Positions 16,608 through 24,802 of a stretch of DNA of 64,000 bases are shown piece by piece; the first letter of the stretch is position 1, and each line of letters begins with the position of its first letter. This stretch comes from Selenomonas sputigena (lineage in GTDB: Bacteria > Bacillota > Negativicutes > Selenomonadales > Selenomonadaceae): contig NZ_CP110383.1 of NCBI RefSeq assembly GCF_026015965.1, positions 529,808 to 593,807 of the forward strand. The letters are read 5' to 3'. The notes beneath the pieces were generated by a model that had not been told where the DNA came from, made no database searches, and saw only the letters and a list, made by a program, of their open reading frames with translations. The position numbers and the translations under genes were made by a program.

Positions 16608-17966
16608 TTGCTGGGGATTCATCGAAGAGAAATCAATATGCTTGAAGGTTCGCTGTGGGATAAGATTATCGTCTTTGCCCTGCCCATCGCTTTGACGGGC
16701 ATTTTGGAGCAAATGTTCAATGCGGCGGACGTCGCGGTGCTCGGTCGCTTCGTTGGGACGGAGGCGATGGCGGCAGTCGGCAACAACGTGCCCATTGTCG
16801 GACTCATTGTGACGCTCTTCCTCGGACTTTCGCTCGGCGCCAATGTCGTTATCGCACAGTACATCGGCGCACGTCGCCTCAAGGAGGCGAGCCGTGCCGT
16901 CCATACGGCTCTTGCACTTTCGATCCTTGCAGGCATAGGCGTGACCTTGCTGGGCGAGCTTTTCGCTGCGCCATTGCTTTCCCTGCTTGACGTGCCCGAT
17001 GCCGTCATGCCGCTGGCGGAGCTTTACCTGCGCGTATTTCTTATGGGGATGCCCTTTATGAGCGTCTATAATTTTGCCTCGGCGATTCTCCGAAGTCATG
17101 GAGATACGGGCACACCGCTCATTGCGCTCCTGGCGGCGAGCGCTCTCAATGTCGTCCTTGACTTGGGCTTCGTGCTCGTCCTGGGGTTGAGTGCTGACGG
17201 CGTGGCGTGGGGCACGGTGCTCTCGTATCTCGTGGCGGCTTCCCTGCTCATCCACGCCTTGCGCCGCGAAGAGGGTGTCCTGCGGCTCGATTTCCGCCTC
17301 CTGTGCGTGCGCCGTCACCATACGAAGCGCATTTTCGTCATCGGTATGCCCGCTGCCGTGCAGGGCATGGTCTTTTGCTTTGCGAACCTCGTCATTCAGG
17401 CGGCTTTGAACAGTCTCGGCGCGGAGGTCATGGCGGCGTCTGCGGCGGCATTCACAATCGAGATCAACATGTACTGCGTGATTGCGGCCTTTCAGCAGGC
17501 GTGCACGACCTTCGTCAGCCAGAACTACGGTGCGGGAAATCTGCCGCGCTGCCGCGAGGTCACGCGCTGGAGTCTTCGCCTGAACATCGTCGCCATGCTC
17601 GTTCTCGGCGCACTCATCCTTCTCTTCATGCGCCCGCTGCTGCGCATCTTTAACGGCGATCCTGCCGTCGTCGAGATCGGCGTCATACGCATCATCTACG
17701 TCGTCGTGCCCGAGATCTTTTCCGTATTCATCGACATCTTCTCCGGCTCGATGCGCGGCTACGGCTACTCGTTGATGCCGGCTCTTGTCACGCTCGTTTG
17801 CATCTGCGGTGTGCGTCTCTCGTGGGTATGGCTCGTCTTCCCGCATCGTCCGACGTTCGAGACGCTCATGGTCATCTATCCGATCAGTTGGATGGTGACG
17901 TCGCTGTTTCTCTATCTTTTGTACCGTTTCTACTTGAAGCATCTGAAGGTGATGCGCCTGACGTAG
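16608..17966 (+). CDS. MATE family multidrug/toxin efflux transporter
   Basis: A 452-residue inner-membrane protein with about 12 helices, formed of two related halves. MATE hallmarks include NMLEGSLWDKIIVFALPIA, NAADVAVLGRFVGTEAMAAV and the second-half FVSQNYGAGN. MATE pumps expel organic cations in exchange for sodium or protons. TTG 16608 is backed by GAAGGAAG six bases upstream; ATG 16638 is the alternative and would remove ten residues. It ends in a bidirectional terminator shared with the convergent chemoreceptor gene. Confidence 0.92.
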   Translation: MLGIHRREINMLEGSLWDKIIVFALPIALTGILEQMFNAADVAVLGRFVGTEAMAAVGNNVPIVGLIVTLFLGLSLGANVVIAQYIGARRLKEASRAVHTALALSILAGIGVTLLGELFAAPLLSLLDVPDAVMPLAELYLRVFLMGMPFMSVYNFASAILRSHGDTGTPLIALLAASALNVVLDLGFVLVLGLSADGVAWGTVLSYLVAASLLIHALRREEGVLRLDFRLLCVRRHHTKRIFVIGMPAAVQGMVFCFANLVIQAALNSLGAEVMAASAAAFTIEINMYCVIAAFQQACTTFVSQNYGAGNLPRCREVTRWSLRLNIVAMLVLGALILLFMRPLLRIFNGDPAVVEIGVIRIIYVVVPEIFSVFIDIFSGSMRGYGYSLMPALVTLVCICGVRLSWVWLVFPHRPTFETLMVIYPISWMVTSLFLYLLYRFYLKHLKVMRLT

Positions 17967-17992
17967 AGAAAGAAAACATGATCCCCTGCACA

Positions 17993-18033
17993 AAAAAACT
18001 CGGTCAAAGGCGAAATTCGACCGAGTTTTTTCG
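17993..18033. terminator. Bidirectional terminator between MATE and chemoreceptor genes
   Basis: AAAAAACTCGGTC and GACCGAGTTTTTT form a 13-bp stem with a loop of about 13 bases; runs of A and T flank it on both sides. Confidence 0.85.
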
Positions 18034-18059
18034 CGTTTTTCGTTTTGTCGGAAACAACG

Positions 18060-20012
18060 TCAGACGTGGAAGCGACCGACGGTCTCCTTCAGCTCGTGGG
18101 CGAGCTGCGACAGTGTCTGGCTCGCTGCAGCGATTTCCTGCGTTGATGCGGCCTGCTCCTCAGAGACAGCAGAGACATTCTCGGCCTCCTTGCGCACATC
18201 GTTCGAGGCGTTCTTGATTTCCTGTACGGAGGAGACGGTCTGTGCGCTGCCCTGGCGCACGCGCTGCGCCAACGTCTCGATGCTCGTGACGCGCTCGGAC
18301 AGTTCTTGTACGAGTTCGGCGATGCGGTCAAACTTCTTGCCCGCTTCATTGACTTGCGTTACGCCCTCGCCGACGCGCTCCTTTTGCTGCTGCATGATGG
18401 AGAAGGTGCGCTCGATCTGAGAGGAGTTTTCCGTGATGAGCGTCGTGATTTGCTGCGCTGCTGTTTCCGACTGCTCGGCGAGCTTTCGCACCTCTTCAGC
18501 GACGACGGCGAAACCCTTGCCCGATTCGCCGGCGCGTGCAGCTTCGATGGCAGCGTTTAGGGCGAGGAGGTTTGTCTGGCTGGCAATTTGGGTGATCATC
18601 TCGACGATCTCGGATATGCGCTTCGAGCCTTCATAGAGAGAGTTGACAGCATCGGCAACCTCTTTCGTGCTGCCGTTGATGGTCTCCATGCCCTCGACGG
18701 CGACATGAAGACCGCTCTGGCCTTCCGTCGTAGCCTTGTGCGTCTCGGCGGCGGAGGCGGCGACATCGTGAATAACATTGACGACCTTGCCCATTTCATC
18801 GGACATTGTGTTAACAGAGTCGATGGAGCGGTCGACGATGTCATTTTGCTGCTGTGCGCTCTGGGCGATGTGGGTTACAGCTTCCGCCGCGCTCTGCGAA
18901 GCGTTGGCGGATTGGCCAGCCGATGAGGTCAATTCTTCGGAGGATACGGCGAGCTGATCGGCAGCTTTGAGGGAGCGCTGCACGAGGTCGTGCAGGTTCT
19001 TGGACATCTTGGCGAAGCTCTGATGCAGTCGTCCGATCTCATCCTGACGATCGGTGTCGCTGAACTTGTGCGACAGATTGCCTTCTGCCACCTGTTCGGC
19101 GATCTTGCCGAGTTCCGTGATTGGTGTTGCAATCGAGCGCGTGATGTAGAGGATGATGGCGATGAGCATGGCGATCGAAAGGAGGATGACGACGGCGACG
19201 ATCGCGCCCATCTTCATGATCGGAGCGAGGATTTCCGACTTCGGCACTTCGAGCACGAGCACCCAGCCCGTATCGCCGACAGGAGCGGAAGCGAAGAGCA
19301 TCGTCGTGCCGTCCTCGCTCCATGAGGCGATGGTTGGTTTGCCTTTGAAGAAGGCTTTGATCGCGTCAGCGTGTTCCTTCTGATCGAGAATCGTGTCGTC
19401 GATTGTCTTCGACTTGTGCGAGATGAAGTTGCCGTCCTCGTTGAGGAGGAAGGCGCCGCCCGTTTCTCCGACCTTGATGGCGGAGACGAAATCTTTCACG
19501 GCCTCGAGCGATAGGTCGAAGCCCGCGACGCCTGCGACCTGACCGTTTTGGCGAAACGCCGAGCTGAAGCTCACGACGGGCTTGTGATCGGTCTTGGTCA
19601 GGTAGATCTTCGAGATCATGACGTCCTGAGAGCCTGCTGCATCCTTGTACCAGGCGCGTCCCGTCGCATCGAAGGTGGGATCCGATGTCTTGTCCGCGCC
19701 GTCAATGAAGGGCTGGTTTGGAAAGCCGATGAAGAAATCCCCGATGCCGTTTTTGTTGGCAAAATAGTTCGCCGTCGTCTGCATGTCCTCGTATGAGGGA
19801 AGCTTCGCATCCCAAGCGCGCGTCACGGCGGCGAGCATTTCTTTCTTGCCGATTAGCTTGCCGTTGATGTCGCTCGCGTGATGGGTTGCCATTTCTGTCA
19901 TTTCCTGTTCCATGGAATCCATGAGGATCTCATAGACGATGCCGGCCATGACGATGAAGACCAAGAGGACAGGCGTGCCAATCAGGGCGATCATCCTTGT
20001 TTTCAAATTCAT
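18060..20012 (-). CDS. Methyl-accepting chemotaxis protein with dCache-type sensor
   Basis: About 650 residues. N-terminal helix ([21 protein letters not shown]), a periplasmic dCache-like domain (residues about 30-280, with GRAWYKDA and [12 protein letters not shown]), a second helix ([19 protein letters not shown]), HAMP, then a cytoplasmic signalling rod. The hairpin tip is [20 protein letters not shown], which contacts CheA and CheW. The Cache motif suggests a small organic ligand such as an amino acid, not identifiable here. ATG 20012 is preferred because GAAAGGAGTCACTATC precedes it; the longer reading from 20087 lacks a site. A sigma-28-type -10 lies 38-45 bases upstream. The C-terminal end VGRFHV is not a receptor-methylase tether. 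Confidence 0.92.
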   Translation of the reverse strand: MNLKTRMIALIGTPVLLVFIVMAGIVYEILMDSMEQEMTEMATHHASDINGKLIGKKEMLAAVTRAWDAKLPSYEDMQTTANYFANKNGIGDFFIGFPNQPFIDGADKTSDPTFDATGRAWYKDAAGSQDVMISKIYLTKTDHKPVVSFSSAFRQNGQVAGVAGFDLSLEAVKDFVSAIKVGETGGAFLLNEDGNFISHKSKTIDDTILDQKEHADAIKAFFKGKPTIASWSEDGTTMLFASAPVGDTGWVLVLEVPKSEILAPIMKMGAIVAVVILLSIAMLIAIILYITRSIATPITELGKIAEQVAEGNLSHKFSDTDRQDEIGRLHQSFAKMSKNLHDLVQRSLKAADQLAVSSEELTSSAGQSANASQSAAEAVTHIAQSAQQQNDIVDRSIDSVNTMSDEMGKVVNVIHDVAASAAETHKATTEGQSGLHVAVEGMETINGSTKEVADAVNSLYEGSKRISEIVEMITQIASQTNLLALNAAIEAARAGESGKGFAVVAEEVRKLAEQSETAAQQITTLITENSSQIERTFSIMQQQKERVGEGVTQVNEAGKKFDRIAELVQELSERVTSIETLAQRVRQGSAQTVSSVQEIKNASNDVRKEAENVSAVSEEQAASTQEIAAASQTLSQLAHELKETVGRFHV

Positions 20013-20049
20013 GATAGTGACTCCTTTCTTTTCCTTTGCTGCATCTTGG

Positions 20050-20057
20050 ATATCGGC
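20050..20057 (-). promoter_or_regulatory. Candidate sigma-28 (SigD/FliA) -10 element of the chemoreceptor gene
   Basis: On the minus strand the octamer GCCGATAT, the full sigma-28 -10 consensus, lies 38 bases before the ATG. The -35 region is only weakly like TAAA. The match between promoter class and a chemotaxis gene supports the call. Confidence 0.5.
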
Positions 20058-20261
20058 AAAAGGATTATCTTTCGTTCGACTTTCCAAGTGTTCATGGCAG
20101 ACTCGTCATGATGAATACGATAGAATATAAGGAAATTGACTCGTATTCTCTTATATCCTTATTACGAGATTAGATTCTGTTTTCCTGCCGACGATATATA
20201 AAATACGAGGAATCTCCCATAGAAAGAATTTGTTGGGTTTTTTGGCAAAAAGAAGGAGGAA
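20058..20261. other. AT-rich intergenic region, no gene recognised
   Basis: Between the chemoreceptor promoter and repeat copy B there is AT-rich sequence with no open frame of note. An AAGAAGGAGGAAAAATTACC segment at 20250-20269 looks like a good ribosome site, but no start codon follows at the right distance; the sequence after it belongs to repeat copy B, so it may be a remnant of a lost gene start. Confidence 0.4.
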
Positions 20262-20368
20262 AAATTACCATCAAGTCGATAAGTCAAGTCGAAGGTATGA
20301 CGGATGGCTTGGGTTTCTATATGACCAGCCACAATATTCTTAAAGCGGACATTTGTGTGCGCAGCTTT
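20262..20368 (+). repeat. Dispersed palindromic repeat, diverged copy B
   Basis: The stretch from ATTACCATCAAG through GTCAAGTCGAAGG, GATGGCTTGGGTTTCT and GCGGACATTTGTGTGCGCAG aligns along its whole length with copies A and E, in the same orientation as copy A, but with many more substitutions. The central palindrome is partly decayed. Confidence 0.65.
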
Positions 20369-20383
20369 CTTGGAAGATTACAC

Positions 20384-20412
20384 TTGGCTTTTTTGTTGTT
20401 TTGCGTTATCAT
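20384..20412 (+). promoter_or_regulatory. ileS promoter
   Basis: TTGGCT and TATCAT are 17 bases apart. The predicted transcript starts near 20419 and has a leader of about 94 bases holding the terminator-like hairpin at 20465. Confidence 0.5.
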
Positions 20413-20464
20413 TAGGGTTGGAAAAAGGATATGAAATGCTGAAAGAAAGCTGGCAGGAAAGTAC

Positions 20465-20498
20465 GCCTTCATCCTGTTTCGGGATGGAGGCTTTTTTA
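20465..20498 (+). terminator. Terminator-like hairpin in the ileS leader (candidate attenuator)
   Basis: GCCTTCATCC pairs with GGATGGAGGC (one G-T pair) and is followed directly by six T. It ends only 5 bases before the ileS ribosome site AGGAGGG. An upstream GGATATGAAATGC (20427 on) resembles the right arm and could pair with the left arm as an antiterminator. No T-box signature (TGGNACC type) is present. Confidence 0.6.
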
Positions 20499-20512
20499 TA
20501 GGAGGGAAAATC

Positions 20513-23500
20513 TTGCTGTACAAGAAGGTAGACACGACATTGAATTTTGTTGAGCGCGAGAAGGAGGTCGAAGACTTCTGGAAATCGCACGACATCGCCC
20601 AGAAGGCGATTGATCAGCGCGCAGGCAAGGAGAACTTCACGTTCTACGATGGGCCGCCGACGGCGAACGGCAAGCCGCACATCGGCCATGTGCTGACGCG
20701 CGTCATCAAGGACATGCTGCCGCGCTACCAGTCGATGAAGGGAAAACGCGTCCTTAGAAAAGCGGGCTGGGACACACATGGCTTGCCTGTGGAGCTTGAG
20801 GTGGAGAAGGCGCTCGGACTCGACGGCAAGGATCAGATCGAGAAGTACGGCATGGAGCCTTTCATCAAGAAGTGCCGCGAATCCGTCTGGAAGTACAAGG
20901 GCATGTGGGAGGAGTTCTCCGATGTCGTCGGCTTCTGGGCCGATATGGAGCATCCGTACATCACCTACGAGAACGACTTCATCGAGTCGGAGTGGTGGGC
21001 CTTGAAGGAGATCTGGAAGCGCGGTCTGCTCTACAAGGGATACAAGGTCGTGCCGTACTGCCCGCGCTGCGGCACGCCGCTTTCCTCGCACGAGGTCGCG
21101 CAGGGATATAAGGATGTCAAAGAGCGCTCCGCCATGGTCAAGTTTAAGGTGAAGGGGGAGGACGCGTATTTCCTCGCCTGGACGACGACGCCGTGGACGC
21201 TGCCGTCGAACCTCGGCCTCTGCGTCAATCCCGATGTGACCTACGTAAAGCTGCGTGTCGGCGATACCGTTTACTATCTCGCGGAAGCGCTCGTCGATGC
21301 GGTCTTCGAGGGTGTCGAGGGCGAACGTGAGGTTCTCGCGCGCATGAAGGGCAAGGAGCTTGAGTACCGTGACTATGAGCCGCTCTATCCGTATGCCGAG
21401 GGAAAAATCAAGAAGAAGGCATTCTTCGTCATCTGCGACGACTATGTCACGACGTCTGACGGCACGGGCATCGTCCATACGGCGCCGGCGTTCGGCGAGG
21501 ACGACAACCGCGTGTGCCGCAAGTACGACATGCCTTTCGTGCAGTTCGTTGACGCAAAGGGCGAGATGACGGCGGACACGGACTGGCCGGGTGTCTTCGT
21601 CAAGGACGCCGATCCGCTGATCTTGCAGGACTTGAAAGAAAAGGGGCTTCTCTTCAAGGCACCCGTCTTCGAGCACAGCTATCCGCATTGCTGGCGCTGC
21701 GACACGCCGCTCATCTACTACGCACGCGAGTCGTGGTTCATCAAGATGACGGCGGTGCGCGACGAACTGATTGCGAACAACGACACGGTTAACTGGATTC
21801 CTGAGAGCATCGGCAAGGGACGCTTCGGCGACTGGCTTGAGCATGTGCAGGACTGGGGCATCAGCCGCAACCGCTACTGGGGCACGCCGCTCAATATATG
21901 GGAGTGCAACTGCGGACACCAGCATTCGATCGGCTCGATCGAAGAGCTGAAGTCCTTGTCGGACAACTGCCCGGAGGAGCTTGAGCTGCATCGTCCCTAC
22001 GTCGACGCCGTGACGATCCGCTGCTCCGAGTGCGGCGGAAAGATGCACCGCGTGCCCGAGGTCATCGATTGCTGGTTCGATTCCGGCTCGATGCCCTTTG
22101 CGCAGTGGCACTATCCGTTCGAGAACAAGGAAATCTTTGAGCGCCGCTTCCCGGCGGACTTCATCTCCGAGGCCGTCGATCAGACGCGCGGCTGGTTCTA
22201 TTCGCTCATCGCCATCTCGACGCTGCTCTTTCACAAGGCGCCGTACAAGAACGTCATCGTCCTCGGCCATGTGCAGGACGAGAACGGCCGAAAGATGTCG
22301 AAGTCGAAGGGCAACGCCGTCGATCCGATGGATGCGCTGAGGAAGCACGGTGCGGATGCGATCCGCTGGTACTTCTATGAGAACAGCGCACCGTGGCTGC
22401 CGAACCGCTACCACGACGGTGCCGTGCAGGAAGGGCAGCGAAAGTTCATGGGCACGCTGTGGAATACCTATGCCTTCTATGTGCTCTATGCCAATATTGA
22501 CAATTTCAATCCGCTCGATCATGCGCTCGACTACGAAAAGCTCGCCGTCATGGACAAGTGGATTCTGTCGCGCCTCAACACGATGGTCAAGGCGGTCGAC
22601 GAAAATCTCGCCGCCTACAAGGTCACAGAAGCGGCGAAGGCCCTGCAGAGCTTCGTCGATGAACTGAGCAACTGGTATGTGCGTCGCAGCCGCGAGCGCT
22701 TCTGGGCGAAGGGCGAGGGCGAGGACAAGGTCAATGCCTATATGACGCTCTACACGGCGCTCGTGACGACGGCGAAGGCCGCCGCGCCGATGATCCCTTT
22801 CATGACGGAGGCCATTTATCAGAACATCGTCTGCAGCATCGACAAGGAGGCGCCCGAGAGCATCCATCTTTGCGATTTCCCTGCCGTGCATGAAGAGTAT
22901 ATCGACGCATCGCTGGAAGACAACATGGAGATCGTTCTTGAGATCGTCGTCCTGGGGCGTGCGGCGCGAAACGCTGCGAACATCAAGAACCGTCAGCCCA
23001 TCGGCAGGATGTTCGTCAAGGCGGCGCACGCGCTCGACGACTTCTTCCGCGAGATCGTCGAGAACGAGCTGAACGTCAAGGAAGTCGTCTTCAAGGACGA
23101 CATGGAAGAGTTCCTAAGCTACAGCTTCAAACCGCAGTTCAAGGTCTTGGGGCCGAAGGTCGGCAAGAGGATCGGCGAGGTCAAGGCGGCTCTCGCAAAA
23201 GTCAATGGGCACGAGGCAAAGGACGAGCTTGACCGCACGGGCAAGCTGAAGCTCGCGCTCCCTTCGGGTGAAGTCACGCTGGAGGCCGAAGATGTCGAGG
23301 TGTCGATGGCGCAGACGGAAGGCTTCGTCACGGAGCGCTACGGCGCGGTCACGATCGCCCTGGAGACGACCTTGAGCCCTGCGCTCATCGAGGAGGGCTT
23401 CGTGCGCGAGATCGTCAGCAAGGTGCAGACGATGCGCAAGGAGAACGGCTTCGAGGTCACCGACCACATCAAGATCACGGCGGGAGGCAACGATAAGATC

Positions 23501-23632
23501 GCAGCGCTCATGGCGAAGAACGAGGAGTACATCAAGCGCATCACGCTCGCCGACGCAATCTCCTATGAAAAGGAGCCGGAAGGCAAGGCGTGGAACATCA
23601 ACGGCGAGAAACTGACGCTCAAGGTCGAGTGA
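20513..23632 (+). CDS. ileS: Isoleucyl-tRNA synthetase, IleS2 (eukaryote-like) type
   Basis: A 1039-residue class I aminoacyl-tRNA synthetase that charges tRNA-Ile and edits valine in its CP1 domain. The HIGH motif is at residues 56-59 (in GPPTANGKPHIGHVLTR), and KMSKS is at about 594-598 (GRKMSKSKGNAVDPMDAL). The editing domain includes LAWTTTPWTLPSNLGLCV. Length and the wording FTFYDGPPTANGKPHIGHV match the longer IleS2 subgroup rather than the roughly 930-residue IleS1. IleS2 enzymes are commonly insensitive to mupirocin, so natural tolerance is an inference. TTG 20513 follows AGGAGGGAAAATC. It is the first of three closely spaced genes with trmO and the Hpt-like gene. Confidence 0.95.
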   Translation: MLYKKVDTTLNFVEREKEVEDFWKSHDIAQKAIDQRAGKENFTFYDGPPTANGKPHIGHVLTRVIKDMLPRYQSMKGKRVLRKAGWDTHGLPVELEVEKALGLDGKDQIEKYGMEPFIKKCRESVWKYKGMWEEFSDVVGFWADMEHPYITYENDFIESEWWALKEIWKRGLLYKGYKVVPYCPRCGTPLSSHEVAQGYKDVKERSAMVKFKVKGEDAYFLAWTTTPWTLPSNLGLCVNPDVTYVKLRVGDTVYYLAEALVDAVFEGVEGEREVLARMKGKELEYRDYEPLYPYAEGKIKKKAFFVICDDYVTTSDGTGIVHTAPAFGEDDNRVCRKYDMPFVQFVDAKGEMTADTDWPGVFVKDADPLILQDLKEKGLLFKAPVFEHSYPHCWRCDTPLIYYARESWFIKMTAVRDELIANNDTVNWIPESIGKGRFGDWLEHVQDWGISRNRYWGTPLNIWECNCGHQHSIGSIEELKSLSDNCPEELELHRPYVDAVTIRCSECGGKMHRVPEVIDCWFDSGSMPFAQWHYPFENKEIFERRFPADFISEAVDQTRGWFYSLIAISTLLFHKAPYKNVIVLGHVQDENGRKMSKSKGNAVDPMDALRKHGADAIRWYFYENSAPWLPNRYHDGAVQEGQRKFMGTLWNTYAFYVLYANIDNFNPLDHALDYEKLAVMDKWILSRLNTMVKAVDENLAAYKVTEAAKALQSFVDELSNWYVRRSRERFWAKGEGEDKVNAYMTLYTALVTTAKAAAPMIPFMTEAIYQNIVCSIDKEAPESIHLCDFPAVHEEYIDASLEDNMEIVLEIVVLGRAARNAANIKNRQPIGRMFVKAAHALDDFFREIVENELNVKEVVFKDDMEEFLSYSFKPQFKVLGPKVGKRIGEVKAALAKVNGHEAKDELDRTGKLKLALPSGEVTLEAEDVEVSMAQTEGFVTERYGAVTIALETTLSPALIEEGFVREIVSKVQTMRKENGFEVTDHIKITAGGNDKIAALMAKNEEYIKRITLADAISYEKEPEGKAWNINGEKLTLKVE

Positions 23633-23651
23633 AGCGAGGGGAGGAAGCTGG

Positions 23652-24068
23652 ATGGAATTGCAGCGCATCGGCGTGGTGCACAGTCCCTACAAGAGTTTGC
23701 AGCAGATACCGCGCCAGGGATTTTTCAGCGAGGAGGAGTCTGTCATCGAAATCGATGAGGCGTATGCGCCCGCCTTGGAGCATGTCGAAGAGAGCGAATG
23801 GCTCACGGTGCTCTACTGGGCGCACCTCGCCGAGCGCGACCGCCTAGTGACGACGCCGCCGAGCGGCACGCGTTCCTGCGGCGTCTTCGCATGCCGCTCG
23901 CCGCATCGCCCGAATCCCCTGTCGCTCTGCGCCGTGAAACTTCTGCGGCGCGAGGGAAGGAGGCTCTTCGTGCGCCATCTCGACGCCTTGGACGGCAGCG
24001 CTGTCGTCGACATCAAGCCGTATGTCGATGCGGTTGGTCTGGCAAGTGGCAAAAGCGGCGGCATGTGA
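23652..24068 (+). CDS. trmO: tRNA (t6A37-N6)-methyltransferase TrmO family
   Basis: A 138-residue UPF0066/TsaA-like beta-barrel protein. Family motifs are RIGVVHSPYKS at the N-terminus and GVFACRSPHRPNPLSL, the SAM-binding core. TrmO methylates N6 of t6A at position 37 in some tRNAs. It starts 19 bases after ileS with GAGGGGAGGAAG before the ATG, so the two tRNA-related genes are probably cotranscribed. At 138 residues it is the short bacterial form without the C-terminal domain of E. coli TrmO. Confidence 0.85.
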   Translation: MELQRIGVVHSPYKSLQQIPRQGFFSEEESVIEIDEAYAPALEHVEESEWLTVLYWAHLAERDRLVTTPPSGTRSCGVFACRSPHRPNPLSLCAVKLLRREGRRLFVRHLDALDGSAVVDIKPYVDAVGLASGKSGGM

Positions 24069-24120
24069 CTTGGACGCGCGGAATAGTTGGTTGGAAGCGT
24101 TGGCGAAAGGAGGATGTTTC

Positions 24121-24471
24121 TTGAAAGAAGAGACGTGCAGGGCGGCGGGCATCGACTATGCCAAAGGTTTGGAGCGTTTCATGGGAAACGAGGCGCTTTA
24201 CCTTGAATTTCTGTCGAAGTTCCTCTATGACGGCTCTTTTCAGGAATTCTGGGCAGGTATCGAAATGGGCGACATCTCCATGGCGGAGAAGGCCATCGAT
24301 ACGTTGAAGGGGACGGCAGCGAATCTCAGTCTCGTCAAACTCTCGGCGCTGGCGGATGCGATAGGCAAAGAGCTTCGCTCGGGCAAGGAGGTGGAGGAAA
24401 TCCGGCCTTTGATTTACGAGGTGCGTGAAATCCACGAAAAGGTGTGCGACGCGATTCGGCAGAATGGGTAA
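24121..24471 (+). CDS. Hpt-domain-like protein lacking the phospho-accepting histidine
   Basis: A 116-residue helical protein. TTG 24121 is preceded by AAAGGAGGATGTTTC. Residues about 56-72 (AEKAIDTLKGTAANLSL) match the core of histidine phosphotransfer domains, where the consensus is A-H-T-L-K-G-x-A-x-N-L-G. The codon at the histidine position is GAT, so Asp replaces His, read directly from the DNA. It therefore cannot take part in a His-Asp phosphorelay in the usual way; it may be a competitive or structural relative. The start lies 52 bases after the trmO stop. Confidence 0.65.
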   Translation: MKEETCRAAGIDYAKGLERFMGNEALYLEFLSKFLYDGSFQEFWAGIEMGDISMAEKAIDTLKGTAANLSLVKLSALADAIGKELRSGKEVEEIRPLIYEVREIHEKVCDAIRQNG

Positions 24472-24559
24472 AAAGTCGGTTCTTACAAAAAGGAAAGAAT
24501 TTCCCAGTACGATAAAGGATTTCCGACTTTTGTAGAGAATTAAGCATAGAGAAAGTATT

Positions 24560-24790
24560 CGGATGAATTCCGAATCGATTCATGTACGGAAGAAACGCGA
24601 CTATGGGAATCACGGATAAATTCAGCTGTCCATCTTCACACATCTGTGCTGTCCTCTCGTCGTCGACAAATCCTCAACGTAGCTGTTGCTACGCCTGCGG
24701 TTTGTCTCCTAGACAGAACGAGCACATCTGTGCAAATCTGGACGACTTCATTTTATCAGCGCTTCCCATGATATATGCCGTTTCCCAAAG
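24560..24790. other. Structured non-coding region upstream of the HD-GYP gene
   Basis: No credible gene lies in 24472-24802. The segment holds nested inverted repeats: CGTAGCTGTTGCTACG (perfect 6-bp stem) inside a longer arm pair CAAATCCTC/GCGGTTTG, and two direct copies of ACATCTGTGC at about 24640 and 24725. It could be an intergenic repeat unit or a leader. No known riboswitch consensus was recognised. Confidence 0.4.
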
Positions 24791-24802
24791 GAGGAGTTTG
24801 CT

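Noticed and set aside
20419-20512. T-box riboswitch in front of ileS
   Set aside because: No TGGNACC-type core or specifier loop; only a terminator-like hairpin is supported.
20378-23029. Open frame of 883 codons antisense to ileS
   Set aside because: Arginine/histidine-rich composition typical of antisense frames in high-GC genes; ileS is unmistakable on the other strand.
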